Of a stretch of DNA of 64,000 bases, positions 16,436 to 24,508 are shown piece after piece. Both the position numbers and the translations under genes were made by a program. Source of the stretch: Sphingomonas hengshuiensis. GTDB lineage: Bacteria > Pseudomonadota > Alphaproteobacteria > Sphingomonadales > Sphingomonadaceae. How positions within the stretch are numbered: position 1 is the stretch's first letter; each line of letters starts with the position of its first letter. Under the pieces are notes generated by a model. It had not been told where the DNA came from. It was given only the letters and a program-made list of their open reading frames with translations, and made no database searches. The DNA is taken from NCBI RefSeq assembly GCF_000935025.1, contig NZ_CP010836.1:2232001-2296000 (forward strand), read 5' to 3'.

Positions 16436-16570
16436 ATGCGCAAGATCATCGCATGTGCCGCGCTCGCGGGCGCGATCCTCGTTTCGGCCTGCAACACCGT
16501 CGAAGGCGTCGGCCGCGACGTTTCGTCGGCGGGCAGCACGGTCGCAAACGCAGCCGACGAATCGAAGTAA
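16436..16570 (+). CDS. Entericidin-like small lipoprotein
   Basis: 44 residues with GGAG nine bases before the ATG. A signal sequence (MRKIIACAALAGAILV) ends in the lipobox SAC at Cys19, followed by the entericidin signature NTVEGVGRDVSSAGSTV and ANAAD. The mature lipopeptide would sit in the cell envelope. Entericidins were first described as bacteriolysis-related antidote/toxin lipoproteins, but in alphaproteobacteria they are mainly stress-induced envelope proteins. It lies downstream of the stress locus with its own candidate EcfG promoter. Confidence 0.85.
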   Translation: MRKIIACAALAGAILVSACNTVEGVGRDVSSAGSTVANAADESK

Positions 16571-16584
16571 GCCAAATACGGCGC

Positions 16585-16608
16585 GCCCCTCCCCCGACCG
16601 GGAGGGGC
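16585..16608. terminator. Hairpin between the entericidin and tatC genes
   Basis: A 9-bp GC stem, GCCCCTCCC / GGGAGGGGC (16585-16593 with 16600-16608) with a 6-base loop, between the convergent 3' ends. There is no T-run, so it may be a weak bidirectional terminator or a stability element. Confidence 0.45.
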
Positions 16609-16610
16609 CG

Positions 16611-17384
16611 TCAGGCGGCTTCGGCTTCCGATTCCGCCGCCCGGTCGCGCCGCTTGCGCGTGAACCGGATCGCGACGAGCGCGAGGAAATACAGGCCCAC
16701 CAGCGGGATCGCCAGCAGCAGCTGCGACCCGATATCGGGGGGAGTCAGCACCGCGGAGAGCGCGAACGCCCCGACGGTCGCATAGCGCCACGCGCCCTTG
16801 AGCTGCTCATAGGTCACGATGCCCGCATGCTCGAGCAGCATCAGCAGCACCGGCAGCAGGAACGATATTCCGAAGCCGAAGATGAACTGCATCACGAATT
16901 TCAGATATTCGTTCACCTCGGGCATCGCCGTCTGCTGCACGCCCCCGGCAAGCTCGCCCTGGAATCCCAGCAGGAATTTGAGCGCCACGGGAATCGCGAC
17001 GAAATAGGCCATGCACGCGCCCGCGGTGAACAGCACCGGGGTCGCGAGCAGGAACGGCAGCAGCGCCTGCTTTTCCTTGCGGTACAGCCCCGGCGAGACG
17101 AACTGCCATAGCTGGTTGGCAATGACCGGAAACGCGATCATCAGCGCGGCGAAGAACGCCACCTTGATCTCGACGATGAACCCGCCGGTGACGGCGGTAT
17201 TGATGATCGTCACCTGCCCCGCGGCCTTGAGCGGTGCGACCAGCATGCTCAGGATGGCACGGGCAAAATACATGCAAACCGCGAAAGCGCCAGCCAATGC
17301 GGCGACCGACCATAGGAGCCGACGGCGCAATTCGATCAGATGATCGAGCAGCGGCGCCTGGGTGTCGTCGATTTCATCGCTCAC
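16611..17384 (-). CDS. tatC: Sec-independent protein translocase TatC
   Basis: 257 residues, six predicted membrane helices, GTG start at 17384 overlapping the tatB stop (GTGA). Conserved N-terminal PLLDHLIELRRRLLWSV and the central FVSPGLYRKEK are TatC hallmarks; the protein binds twin-arginine signal peptides. The DUF1501 protein at 27040-28194 (NRRKFI motif) is a plausible client. It is the last gene of tatA-tatB-tatC. Confidence 0.96.
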   Translation of the reverse strand: MSDEIDDTQAPLLDHLIELRRRLLWSVAALAGAFAVCMYFARAILSMLVAPLKAAGQVTIINTAVTGGFIVEIKVAFFAALMIAFPVIANQLWQFVSPGLYRKEKQALLPFLLATPVLFTAGACMAYFVAIPVALKFLLGFQGELAGGVQQTAMPEVNEYLKFVMQFIFGFGISFLLPVLLMLLEHAGIVTYEQLKGAWRYATVGAFALSAVLTPPDIGSQLLLAIPLVGLYFLALVAIRFTRKRRDRAAESEAEAA

Positions 17385-17812
17385 GGCTGGGTATCTTCTG
17401 CTGCGGCGGCAGCAACCTTGGGCTTGCGCGCGCGCTTGGGCTTTTCGTCGGTCGCCGGCTCAGATGCGGCGGGTGCCTCGGGCGCGGGCAGGATCGCGGG
17501 TTGTTCGACCATCACCGGCGCGGGATCGTCAATCGGCGTGTGTGCGTCGGCGGCATCGGGCGCGGGCAGCGTGGCGACCGGATGCTCGCGCATGATCCGC
17601 TCATTCTCCGCCGCCCATTGCTTTTCCATGTCGGCCAGTTCGGATTCGCGGATCATCGTGTCGATCCCCGAGCGGAACTGACGCGCGACGCCGCGCGCCT
17701 TCCCCACCCATTTGCCGACAAAACGCATCGCGCGCGGCAAATCCTTGGGACCGATCACCAGAAGCGCCACCACGGCGACAAGCAGCAACTCCTGCGGCGC
17801 GACGTCAAACAT
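17381..17812 (-). CDS. tatB: Sec-independent protein translocase TatB
   Basis: 143 residues. An N-terminal membrane helix (FDVAPQELLLVAVVALLVIG) is followed by PKDLPRAMRFVGKW and an amphipathic helix, then a Pro/Ala/Lys-rich tail ending AEDTQP. It forms the receptor complex with TatC. The MFD start and GPKDLP distinguish TatB from TatA. It lies 65 bases downstream of tatA. Confidence 0.94.
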   Translation of the reverse strand: MFDVAPQELLLVAVVALLVIGPKDLPRAMRFVGKWVGKARGVARQFRSGIDTMIRESELADMEKQWAAENERIMREHPVATLPAPDAADAHTPIDDPAPVMVEQPAILPAPEAPAASEPATDEKPKRARKPKVAAAAAEDTQP

Positions 17813-17877
17813 TCACCATTGCCCCACACGGGTCCGACGCGGGGCCCGCAACGCATCGAAGGAAGAAGGAAGGCGGA

Positions 17878-18111
17878 TCAGCGCTCTTCGCGCGTGCGCT
17901 CGGCTTCGGTCTGGAAGCCCGGCTCCGGGGCCGGCTTGCCCTCAATGCGGGCGGCGGGCTTTGGTGCCTCGTCGTCCTCGGCCATGCCCTTCTTGAACTG
18001 CTTGATGCCCTTGGCGACGTCGCCCATCATGTTCGAGAAGCGGCTGCCGCCGAACAACAGAATCACCAGGATGCCGACAATCAGCCAGTGCATCAGGCTC
18101 ATGCTACCCAT
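17878..18111 (-). CDS. tatA: Sec-independent protein translocase TatA
   Basis: 77 residues from the ATG at 18111, with GAGGAG seven bases upstream. One short membrane helix ([20 protein letters not shown]), the hinge, the amphipathic helix [18 protein letters not shown] and a charged tail. TatA oligomers form the transport pore. An alternative start at 18153 adds an unlikely arginine-rich extension. Confidence 0.93.
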   Translation of the reverse strand: MGSMSLMHWLIVGILVILLFGGSRFSNMMGDVAKGIKQFKKGMAEDDEAPKPAARIEGKPAPEPGFQTEAERTREER

Positions 18112-18220
18112 CGAAAATCTCCTCGTACGCGGAGCCCTATCTAGGCCCGCCAAGCGCTTACGGCAACGGCTGTGATCGCCCCGGCATGTTGTCCGGGGCG
18201 GCGAATCGGTGGCGCGAGCC

Positions 18221-18799
18221 CTATTCGCCTTCGATGACAGTTTCGCTTTCGGCCAGATCGAGCGTCAGGTCCACCGGATCGAGCAGCCCGGCGGCGCGCA
18301 GATCGTCGATTCCGGGCAAGTCGCGGCGGCTGGCCAGCCCGAAATGGGTCAGGAATCCCGCCGTGGTGGCATAGGTCAGCGGGCGCCCCGGCACTTCACG
18401 GCGCCCGGCGGGGCGCACCCATCCCGCCTCCATCAGCACGTCGATCGTGCCCTTCGAAATCTGCACGCCGCGGATCGCCTCGATCTCGGCGCGCGTCACG
18501 GGCTCGTGATAGGCGATGATCGCCAGCGTCTCGATCCCCGCGCGGCTCAGCTTGCGGCTGTCCTCGCGGTCGCGGCGGAGCAGATGCGCCAGGTCGGCAG
18601 CGGTCTGGAAATGCCAGCGGTCGCCGCGCCGGACCAGTTCGATCCCCCGCCCCGCATAGCGCGCCTCCAGCGCCGCCAGCGCGCCGCGCACATCGGCCTC
18701 CTGCCCGACATGCGCGCGCAGGTCGTCGACCGACAGCGCCTGCTCCGCCGCGAACAGCACCGCCTCGACCGCGCGCTCGAGCGACTCCGCCGCGTTCAT
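18221..18799 (-). CDS. scpB: Segregation and condensation protein B
   Basis: 192 residues from the ATG at 18799, which overlaps the scpA stop (ATGA). Two winged-helix domains; conserved [39 protein letters not shown] and the [18 protein letters not shown] segment. It works with ScpA and SMC in chromosome condensation. The longer frame upstream is only antisense coding of scpA. Confidence 0.94.
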   Translation of the reverse strand: MNAAESLERAVEAVLFAAEQALSVDDLRAHVGQEADVRGALAALEARYAGRGIELVRRGDRWHFQTAADLAHLLRRDREDSRKLSRAGIETLAIIAYHEPVTRAEIEAIRGVQISKGTIDVLMEAGWVRPAGRREVPGRPLTYATTAGFLTHFGLASRRDLPGIDDLRAAGLLDPVDLTLDLAESETVIEGE

Positions 18800-19533
18800 G
18801 CGCCCGCCCGCAGATAGAGCGGCGCGAAGGGCGATTTCTGCTGAAGCTCCACCCGCCCCTGCCGCGCCAGCTCCAGCGCCGCGACGAACGACGAGGCGAG
18901 CGCCGATTTGCGATACATGCCGGTCGCGCCGTCGGGCAGGAAGCTTTCGATCGCGCTCCATTCGACGCGCGCGCCGATCAGCGCCGACACGCGCTCGATC
19001 GCTTCCTCCAGCGTCATCACGTCGCGCACCGCGACGACATGCATCACCGGGCGGGTGCGCGCGCTGATCCGGCCATAGGCGGCGATCAGGTCGTAGATCT
19101 CGGCCTCATACCGCCCCTTGCGCACCACGCGCAGCCCCTCGGGCGCCGCGCGCAGGAACACGTCGCGGCCCAGCCGGTCGCGCGCCACCAGCCGCGCCCC
19201 CGCCTCACGCATCGCGTTCAGCCGCTCCAGCCGCAATTGCAGCCGCAGCGCGAGTTCCTCGGGGCTCGGCGTTTCCTCGGGATCGCGGGGCAGCAGCAGC
19301 GCCGATTTGAGATAGGCGAGCCATGCCGCCATCACCAGATAATCGGCGGCCAGCTCCAGCTTCAGCTCGCGCGCCTGGGCGACGAAATCGAGATATTGCT
19401 CGACGAGCTGGAGGATCGAAATCTGCCGCAGGTCGACCTTCTGGTTGCGCGCCAGCGTCAGCAACAGGTCGAGCGGGCCTTCCCACCCCTCAATGTCGAT
19501 CTTCAGCGTTTCATCGGGCGCGGCATCGCTCAT
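18796..19533 (-). CDS. scpA: Segregation and condensation protein A (kleisin)
   Basis: 245 residues from the ATG at 19533. Conserved kleisin N-terminus IEGWEGPLDLLLTLARNQKV, DLRQISILQLVEQYL, and a winged-helix C-terminus (QGRVELQQKSPFAPLYL). It bridges SMC heads. It is coupled to scpB. In related genomes nagZ lies directly upstream; here a divergent cytochrome gene intervenes. Confidence 0.94.
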   Translation of the reverse strand: MSDAAPDETLKIDIEGWEGPLDLLLTLARNQKVDLRQISILQLVEQYLDFVAQARELKLELAADYLVMAAWLAYLKSALLLPRDPEETPSPEELALRLQLRLERLNAMREAGARLVARDRLGRDVFLRAAPEGLRVVRKGRYEAEIYDLIAAYGRISARTRPVMHVVAVRDVMTLEEAIERVSALIGARVEWSAIESFLPDGATGMYRKSALASSFVAALELARQGRVELQQKSPFAPLYLRAGA

Positions 19534-19616
19534 CGCGCGACTTAAGCAGGGCCGGCGCCGGAAGTCACCCTCCCCGAAACTGCGCACCGGCGCAACCATT
19601 TCGGCTGTAGACTCGA

Positions 19617-19645
19617 TTGACGCTCTTCTCGGTGAGGCGTATTTA
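19617..19645 (+). promoter_or_regulatory. Sigma-70-like promoter for the di-heme cytochrome gene
   Basis: TTGACG (19617-19622), a 17-base spacer and TATTTA (19640-19645), about 136 bases upstream of the ATG at 19782. The segment around it is more AT-rich than its surroundings. The rest of 19534-19781 shows no gene. Confidence 0.45.
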
Positions 19646-19781
19646 TTATTTAGACTCGGCAAACATTCGTAAATGCCGTGCCAGAACAATGCCCCGCCAT
19701 GCCCAGGTCGTGCGTGAAGCGGACGGTATAAGCTTTGTGTAACATGTAGCTTTCCTGTGCATTTAGTTCTGGAGATTCAGG

Positions 19782-21509
19782 ATGTCGCGAGCATTAACCT
19801 TTCGCGCCATGGCGGCGCTTGCCCTTTCGACTGCGCTTTGCCTGCCAAACACCATCGCCTCGGCGCAGGCACCCGCGCCCCTCGTCTATCTCGAACAGGG
19901 TTCGGCGTGGCAGACGGCGCAGCGCGCAAGCTTCTATACCCAGGACCAGGGATCGCAGATGATCCCCTTTGCCTGGATGAAGGCGCTGACCGGCCCGGAC
20001 GGCAAGCCGTTCCTGTCCGACCAGCTCCAGCGCTATGGCTATCTCGCCAACCCCTATAATAATGGCACCGGCCTGCCCATCGGCTTCACGCTGGCCGGGA
20101 TCAGCGGCAGCGAAGTCGTGGGCATGAACTGCGCGGCGTGCCACACGCGCGACATCGCCGTTGCGGGAACCCGCTACCGCGTCGATGGCGGCCCCGCGCT
20201 GAGCGATTTCCAGAATTTCCTGACCGATATGGTCGATGCCGTGGGACGGGTGGCAAAGGGGACCGGCGATCCCGCCTTCCTGGCCTTTGCGACGGCGGTT
20301 CTCGGCCCCAATCCCGATCCGGTGGCGGTTGCCGAACTCAACTTGTCGGTCGCGCAATGGTATTCGCGCGAGAACGCGATTCGAACCGGCGCCTATCCAA
20401 ACCCCGATATGTGGGGTCTGGGGCGGCTCGATGCCGTCAGCATGATCTTCGACCGGCTGACCGGCGTCGATATCGGCCCGTCGTCCAATAATTACATCAT
20501 CCAGTCCAACATCATGCTGGCCGATGCGCCCGTGCGCTATCCGTTCCTGTGGAACGCATCGCGGCAGGACCGGACGCAATGGCCGGGCTTCGCCGCCAAC
20601 GGCAATTCGCTGCTCGGCCTCGCGCGCAACCTGGGCGAAGTCTATGGCGTGTTCGGCACCTTCCACCCGGTGAGCAAGGGTCGCGGCTATTATGATTTCC
20701 TCGCCGACAACTCGGCCGATTTCGGGGGCCTCGGCAAATTGGAAACCCTCATCACCCAGATCGGCGCACCGGCCTGGCCGTGGCAGATCGATCCGGCGCT
20801 TGCCCAACAGGGCGCGGCGGTGTGGAAGAAACCGTCGCTCGGCAACCAGAGCTGCGCCACGTGCCACGACCAGAAGCCCGGCGCGTTTCGCGGGCTGACT
20901 CCCACCTGGGCGACGCCGATCCAGAATGTCGGCACCGATACGCGCGAATGGGACATTCTGGGCCGGGTGGTGAATTCGGGCTCGCTCACCGGGGGCAAGC
21001 TGTTCTTCTTCAGCAAGCCGCTTCCCGCCAATGCCACGGCGTTCGAACTGCTCGGCTTCTCCGTGGTGGGCTCGATCGTGCAACAGGCCAATCCGTTCAA
21101 GTCCAAGGCAGCGCCCAGCGCGAAGAACAACGCGACGCTACAGGCGTCGCTCAGCGACCTCACCGGCGCCTTCCCCGATCTGAAAGCGGCGGCGCCGACG
21201 ACGGGCTCGTATGAATCGCGCGTGCTCTACGGGATCTGGGCGGCGGCGCCGTATCTCCATAACGGATCGGTCCCGACGCTGGCCGACCTGCTCAAGCCGG
21301 CGTCGCAGCGCCCGGAGCGCTTCAAGATGGGCCGCAACTACGACCTCACGAAAATCGGCATCGCCGCCGAGCAGGACGGCAATTACGTGACCGCCACCAC
21401 CGGATGCGACAAACCCAATTCGGGCAAAAGCCGCTGCGGCCACGAATTTGGCACCGAATTCAGCGACACGGAAAAGACCGCGCTGCTCGAATTCCTCAAG
21501 ATGCTGTAG
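19782..21509 (+). CDS. Secreted di-heme c-type cytochrome, RoxA/MauG-like
   Basis: 575 residues with GGAG before the ATG. Signal peptide cleaved after about residue 29 (IASAQA). Two heme-binding motifs: CAACH at 117-121 and CATCH at 358-362. The C-terminal APYLHNGSVPTLADLL motif is shared by di-heme peroxidase-like and RoxA-like proteins. RoxA and relatives are secreted di-heme oxygenases that cleave polyisoprene, but a different substrate is equally possible. Two extra cysteines near the C-terminus (GCDKPNSGKSRCGHEF) may form a disulfide. It overlaps nagZ by 14 bases, tail to tail, and breaks the usual nagZ-scpA order. Confidence 0.75.
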   Translation: MSRALTFRAMAALALSTALCLPNTIASAQAPAPLVYLEQGSAWQTAQRASFYTQDQGSQMIPFAWMKALTGPDGKPFLSDQLQRYGYLANPYNNGTGLPIGFTLAGISGSEVVGMNCAACHTRDIAVAGTRYRVDGGPALSDFQNFLTDMVDAVGRVAKGTGDPAFLAFATAVLGPNPDPVAVAELNLSVAQWYSRENAIRTGAYPNPDMWGLGRLDAVSMIFDRLTGVDIGPSSNNYIIQSNIMLADAPVRYPFLWNASRQDRTQWPGFAANGNSLLGLARNLGEVYGVFGTFHPVSKGRGYYDFLADNSADFGGLGKLETLITQIGAPAWPWQIDPALAQQGAAVWKKPSLGNQSCATCHDQKPGAFRGLTPTWATPIQNVGTDTREWDILGRVVNSGSLTGGKLFFFSKPLPANATAFELLGFSVVGSIVQQANPFKSKAAPSAKNNATLQASLSDLTGAFPDLKAAAPTTGSYESRVLYGIWAAAPYLHNGSVPTLADLLKPASQRPERFKMGRNYDLTKIGIAAEQDGNYVTATTGCDKPNSGKSRCGHEFGTEFSDTEKTALLEFLKML

Positions 21510-22518
21510 CGGGGACCAGCGCCAATAGTGCGTCGCGCTGGGCGACCAGCGCGGCGAACTCGGCGGGCTCGGGGCCGCCCGCGATGGTCGCCATCGCGCG
21601 GTCCAGCCGGGCGCGGCATTCGGGCGTCGCCTCGCCGATCAGCCCGGCGATCTCGACCATCTCGTCCATCCGCGCCCAGCAATCGAGCACCACGTCGCAC
21701 CCCGCCGCCAGCGCACCCGCCGCCTTCTCGCCCGCCGTGCCGCTCAGCGCCTTCATGTCGATATCGTCGGTCATCAACAGCCCGTCAAACCCGATCCGCC
21801 CCCGGATCACGTCACGAATGACCGTCGGGGAAAGCGTCGCGGGGCGCTCGGCGTCCCATGCGTCGAACACGACATGGCACGTCATCGCCATCGGCGCATC
21901 GCGGAGCGTCGCAAAGGGTTCGATGTCGCTCGCCAGCGCCGCGTCGTCCGCGGTCACGCGCGGCAGCTCCAAATGGCTGTCGACCAGCGCGCGGCCATGC
22001 CCCGGCATATGCTTGACCACCCCGACCACGCCCGCACGGCGCATCCCCTCCAGCATCGCCTGCCCCAGCGCCGCGACGCGCATCGGCTCGCCACCAAAGG
22101 CGCGGTCGCCGATCGCTGGCGTCACCTCGGGCTGGCGCACGTCGAGCAACGGCGCGCAATTCACCGTCACGCCCACTTCGGCGAGCATCATCCCCAGCGC
22201 CTGCGCACTCGCCCGACACGCCTCGATCGCCGAGATCGGCGCGACATCGTACAGCGCATCGAACACCGCCCCCGCCGGGAACGCCGGCCATTCGGGCGGC
22301 TGCATCCGCGCCACGCGCCCGCCCTCCTGGTCGATCAGGATCGGCAAATCCGCCCGCCCGGTCAGCTCGCGCAGGCTATCGGTCAGCGCCCGCATCTGCG
22401 CCCGGTCGCCGCAATTGCGCTTGAACAGGATATAGCCGAGCGGATCGGCATCCTTGAAAAAGGCACGCTCATCGGCGGTGAGGGTGCGGCCGGAAATGCC
22501 GAAGATAACGGGTTTCAT
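21496..22518 (-). CDS. nagZ: Beta-N-acetylhexosaminidase (peptidoglycan recycling)
   Basis: 340 residues, GH3 family. Motifs: ILIDQEGGRVARM, KHMPGHGRALVDSHLELP (the catalytic His loop of bacterial NagZ) and the nucleophile Asp in LLMTDDIDMKAL. It removes GlcNAc from anhydromuropeptides in the cytosol. Its 3' end overlaps the convergent cytochrome gene. It was probably once in line with SPOR-argS upstream; a 2-kb accessory pocket now separates them. Confidence 0.93.
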   Translation of the reverse strand: MKPVIFGISGRTLTADERAFFKDADPLGYILFKRNCGDRAQMRALTDSLRELTGRADLPILIDQEGGRVARMQPPEWPAFPAGAVFDALYDVAPISAIEACRASAQALGMMLAEVGVTVNCAPLLDVRQPEVTPAIGDRAFGGEPMRVAALGQAMLEGMRRAGVVGVVKHMPGHGRALVDSHLELPRVTADDAALASDIEPFATLRDAPMAMTCHVVFDAWDAERPATLSPTVIRDVIRGRIGFDGLLMTDDIDMKALSGTAGEKAAGALAAGCDVVLDCWARMDEMVEIAGLIGEATPECRARLDRAMATIAGGPEPAEFAALVAQRDALLALVPATAS

Positions 22519-22854
22519 CGCCGCTCCTTAGCGGATGCGCGGAGGCACGGGAAAGGGCGCGATTGCCCTAGCGCATGGCGGGGGGGCGATTTTGACTAGG
22601 TGACGTGTCGTTTAAGAGGTCAGCTAGCCCCCAATGGCAGTCTTTCCAATCCTTCCCCGCCAGGGAGCGACAGGTTGGATTGCCCCCGGCAATCCAAGAT
22701 CATGCCGGGGGCATGATCGACCTGCCGCTGTGGCAGGCGCAGCCTGACGGAGGGGGCGGAAGCACGTCGCTCGGCTGTGCTTCCTCCCCCTCCGCCGCCT
22801 TCGGCGCCACCTCCCCCTGGCGGGCAAGGATTTCGTAACGACAACTTCCGCCGA
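22519..22854. other. Gene-free spacer with palindromic element
   Basis: 336 bases between nagZ and the Imm26-like gene. No coding frame is convincing. Most of it is the palindromic element at 22650-22830, described separately. Confidence 0.6.
22650..22830. repeat. Nested imperfect palindrome, about 180 bp
   Basis: Outer arms 22650-22666 and 22811-22830 (CCTTCCCCGCCAGGG against CCCCCTGGCGGGCAAGG) enclose several hairpins: a GATCATGCC/GGCATGATC stem, a CCTGCC/GGCAGG stem, and inner arms 22748-22765 / 22777-22794 (18 bp, one mismatch). The form fits a miniature mobile or REP-like intergenic element. No transposase is nearby. Confidence 0.7.
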
Positions 22855-23436
22855 TCAGGAGACGTTGGTCTTAACCCAATCAGGTGGCAGTTGATGCCAA
22901 GGCGCATCCGGGAACCGGCGAGCATATTCCTCTTTAACGCGACGCTGTCGCCGCACCGGCCCCCCAATATGCCAAGGGGCCTCCTCTTTCCCGAAATCAG
23001 CGGTGAGTCGACCGGGTATGTGCTGCTCGGCGTCCCAGCTCGCCATAATTTCCATGTCTTGGATGGCCGGATCTTCCACCCTAGTATCGTATTCCGCGTC
23101 ACCGTCCGATACGCCTACGACCAGCGTTCCTACGGGCCACTGAACCATCGGCCAGGGCTCTTTGAGGGCGCTAACCAGTTCAAATCGTCCAAGTTTAGCC
23201 CAAGCTCCCGACCGCAGTGCTCGTGTGATCGATGGATAAGCAACGCCTATGACGGCCATAAGTGGTGCCGAAAGAATATCAGCGGGTGAGGCAACATTGC
23301 GGTCACGCCGATGAAAGAAGCCGACGCGCTTGTCCGGGGTTACTTGCCCGTAATAAATCCACTGCGCTTCACCCGAGACAGCATAAAGCGTTCCAGATTT
23401 CAAATCGGCGCGGGACGACGGTTTGGCCTCAAACAT
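22855..23436 (-). CDS. Imm26-like hypothetical protein
   Basis: 193 residues from the ATG at 23436, with AAAAGAG upstream. No membrane segment or signal peptide. The N-terminal part (LKSGTLYAVSGEAQWIYYGQ, then VTPDKRVGFFHRRD) recalls Imm26-type immunity proteins, which begin with a small beta barrel. The C-terminal part is basic (RRQRRVKEEYARRF). Base composition and codon use are lower in GC than the neighbours, and it lies in an accessory pocket, both signs of transfer. No toxin gene is adjacent. The immunity assignment is tentative. Confidence 0.5.
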   Translation of the reverse strand: MFEAKPSSRADLKSGTLYAVSGEAQWIYYGQVTPDKRVGFFHRRDRNVASPADILSAPLMAVIGVAYPSITRALRSGAWAKLGRFELVSALKEPWPMVQWPVGTLVVGVSDGDAEYDTRVEDPAIQDMEIMASWDAEQHIPGRLTADFGKEEAPWHIGGPVRRQRRVKEEYARRFPDAPWHQLPPDWVKTNVS

Positions 23437-23895
23437 GCTCTTTTAGTGATGCGAACACGACGTTCATGTCAACGGCAGCCCCCACCAAATCCGGGCACTC
23501 GCGTCGAGCTTCGCCCGTACCGTCCGACGCAGCAGCCGCCCCCTTGCAATCGCGGCGATGTTCCCCATATGTTCCAAACTTGCCGCCTTCCGGCGACCGC
23601 TCTTTGATTCCGTAAGATACCCCCCTCACGTGCACGAAGCGGCGCGCTTCGCGGGCTCGACCCATGTTCGGCTGGCGGTTCCCGCCAACGCTCCACGAGC
23701 CTAAACTTCCTAAACTTCGCATCCCCTCGCCGGCCCGTGGCGGGGCCTGCCGAAAAACGCGCATACGCCTAAACTTCCTAAACTTCGCTCGGTGGCCACC
23801 ACCCCGGCGCGGTGGTTCTCCACCAAAGCCGGTCATCGAACGTTACGCGCTCACAGCCGGACCGCCCGATCTACCGCGACAACGACCCCCACGCA
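23437..23895. other. Spacer without a convincing gene
   Basis: About 460 bases upstream of the Imm26-like gene. A minus-strand frame of 135 codons (23429-23836) is low in complexity, rich in Gly/Arg and overlaps repeats, so it is not called. The region contains the tandem repeat at 23701-23788 and short GC hairpins. Confidence 0.5.
23701..23788. repeat. Paired tandem repeats CTAAACTTC
   Basis: The 20-base sequence CTAAACTTCCTAAACTTCGC occurs at 23701-23720 and again at 23769-23788, each holding two head-to-tail CTAAACTTC units. The 48 bases between them are GC-rich with a hairpin. Only two copies are present, so this is not a CRISPR array. On the minus strand the unit reads GAAGTTTAG. Confidence 0.8.
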
Positions 23896-24036
23896 CCTCA
23901 ACTCGTAACGTAGCAACTCTCGCCCGCGACCTTCAGCTTCCCGCGCAGCTCCTTCGCCTGCCCATTGCTCCCGGCATTCACCCGCAGGCGGAAGATCGGC
24001 TTGCCGTCCTTCTCGCCGCGCTCGACCGATTTGCCC
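23896..24036 (-). pseudogene. Duplicated 3' end of the SPOR gene (46 codons)
   Basis: 141 bases that match 24507-24647, the 3' end of the intact SPOR gene, with 8 differences (about 94% identity). The reading frame is intact to the same stop. Seven of the eight differences are silent; the one change is Cys to Arg in KEL(C/R)GKLKVAG. The pattern of silent change means this tail was once a functional gene end, replaced by recombination rather than copied by a random event. It has no start codon or 5' part. Confidence 0.85.
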
Positions 24037-24054
24037 CTAGGGGGCACCGAGTGG

Positions 24055-24074
24055 ATCCTGACTTTCGTCAGGAT
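24055..24074. repeat. Short perfect hairpin ATCCTGAC/GTCAGGAT
   Basis: 8-bp arms 24055-24062 and 24067-24074 with a TTTC loop, in the 99-base segment between two SPOR-tail copies. It resembles a short intergenic repeat; it is not followed by a T-run. Confidence 0.6.
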
Positions 24075-24135
24075 GACAATGGGTTATTCGATATGCGACT
24101 GCCCTGCCTCAGAAGGGGGCGCGTACAGAGTCACC

Positions 24136-24175
24136 CCTCAACTCGTGACACGACACCTCTCGCCGTGACCGTCAG
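24136..24175 (-). pseudogene. Degenerate third copy of the SPOR gene tail
   Basis: 40 bases similar to the last codons of the SPOR gene. Read on the minus strand it ends GERCRVTS-stop, against GESCYVTS-stop in the intact gene, and it has a one-base deletion further upstream. It starts three bases after the stop of the small membrane gene, so that gene lies between two copies of the same gene end. Confidence 0.65.
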
Positions 24176-24178
24176 CCA

Positions 24179-24445
24179 TCACCCCCGCAACTGGGCGCGC
24201 GCGATCCTGCCAACGATCAAACCACACAGAGCACCGAGACTGAACCAGAAAGGATCCGACAGAAAGTCGAGTCCGCTAAAGGCAGTAAGCCTATCGGGAT
24301 ACATGCGTTGCTCAACCGCCGTACTTAAGACGGCAAGAACCGGCACGAACAGCAACACGATGCAGCCGGCCTTGTCACTCCTGACGACAACGCCGATCAG
24401 CAGTCCAGCCAACGAACCGAGCAAGAGCAACTCTGCCATCGTCAT
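24179..24445 (-). CDS. Small membrane protein of unknown function
   Basis: 88 residues from the ATG at 24445 (a second ATG at 24439). Three hydrophobic segments: ELLLLGSLAGLLIGVVV, CIVLLFVPVLAVLS and FWFSLGALCGLIVGRIA. No family was recognised. GC is lower than in the flanks, and it is bracketed by the intact SPOR end and the degenerate third tail, so it probably arrived as an insert. No partner gene is visible. Confidence 0.5.
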   Translation of the reverse strand: MTMAELLLLGSLAGLLIGVVVRSDKAGCIVLLFVPVLAVLSTAVEQRMYPDRLTAFSGLDFLSDPFWFSLGALCGLIVGRIARAQLRG

Positions 24446-24508
24446 CGGCTCAACCTACACTACCTCTTCGCGCCCGCAAGCGAGGCGAAGCCCTGCAACC
24501 CAGCCCCC

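Noticed and set aside
23701..23788. Possible CRISPR array from repeated CTAAACTTC units
   Set aside because: Only two 20-base copies with one spacer, no cas genes, and tandem units inside each copy.
23429..23836. A 135-codon minus-strand frame upstream of the Imm26-like gene
   Set aside because: Low complexity, overlaps tandem repeats, overlaps the next gene start, and has no ribosome-binding site or family likeness.
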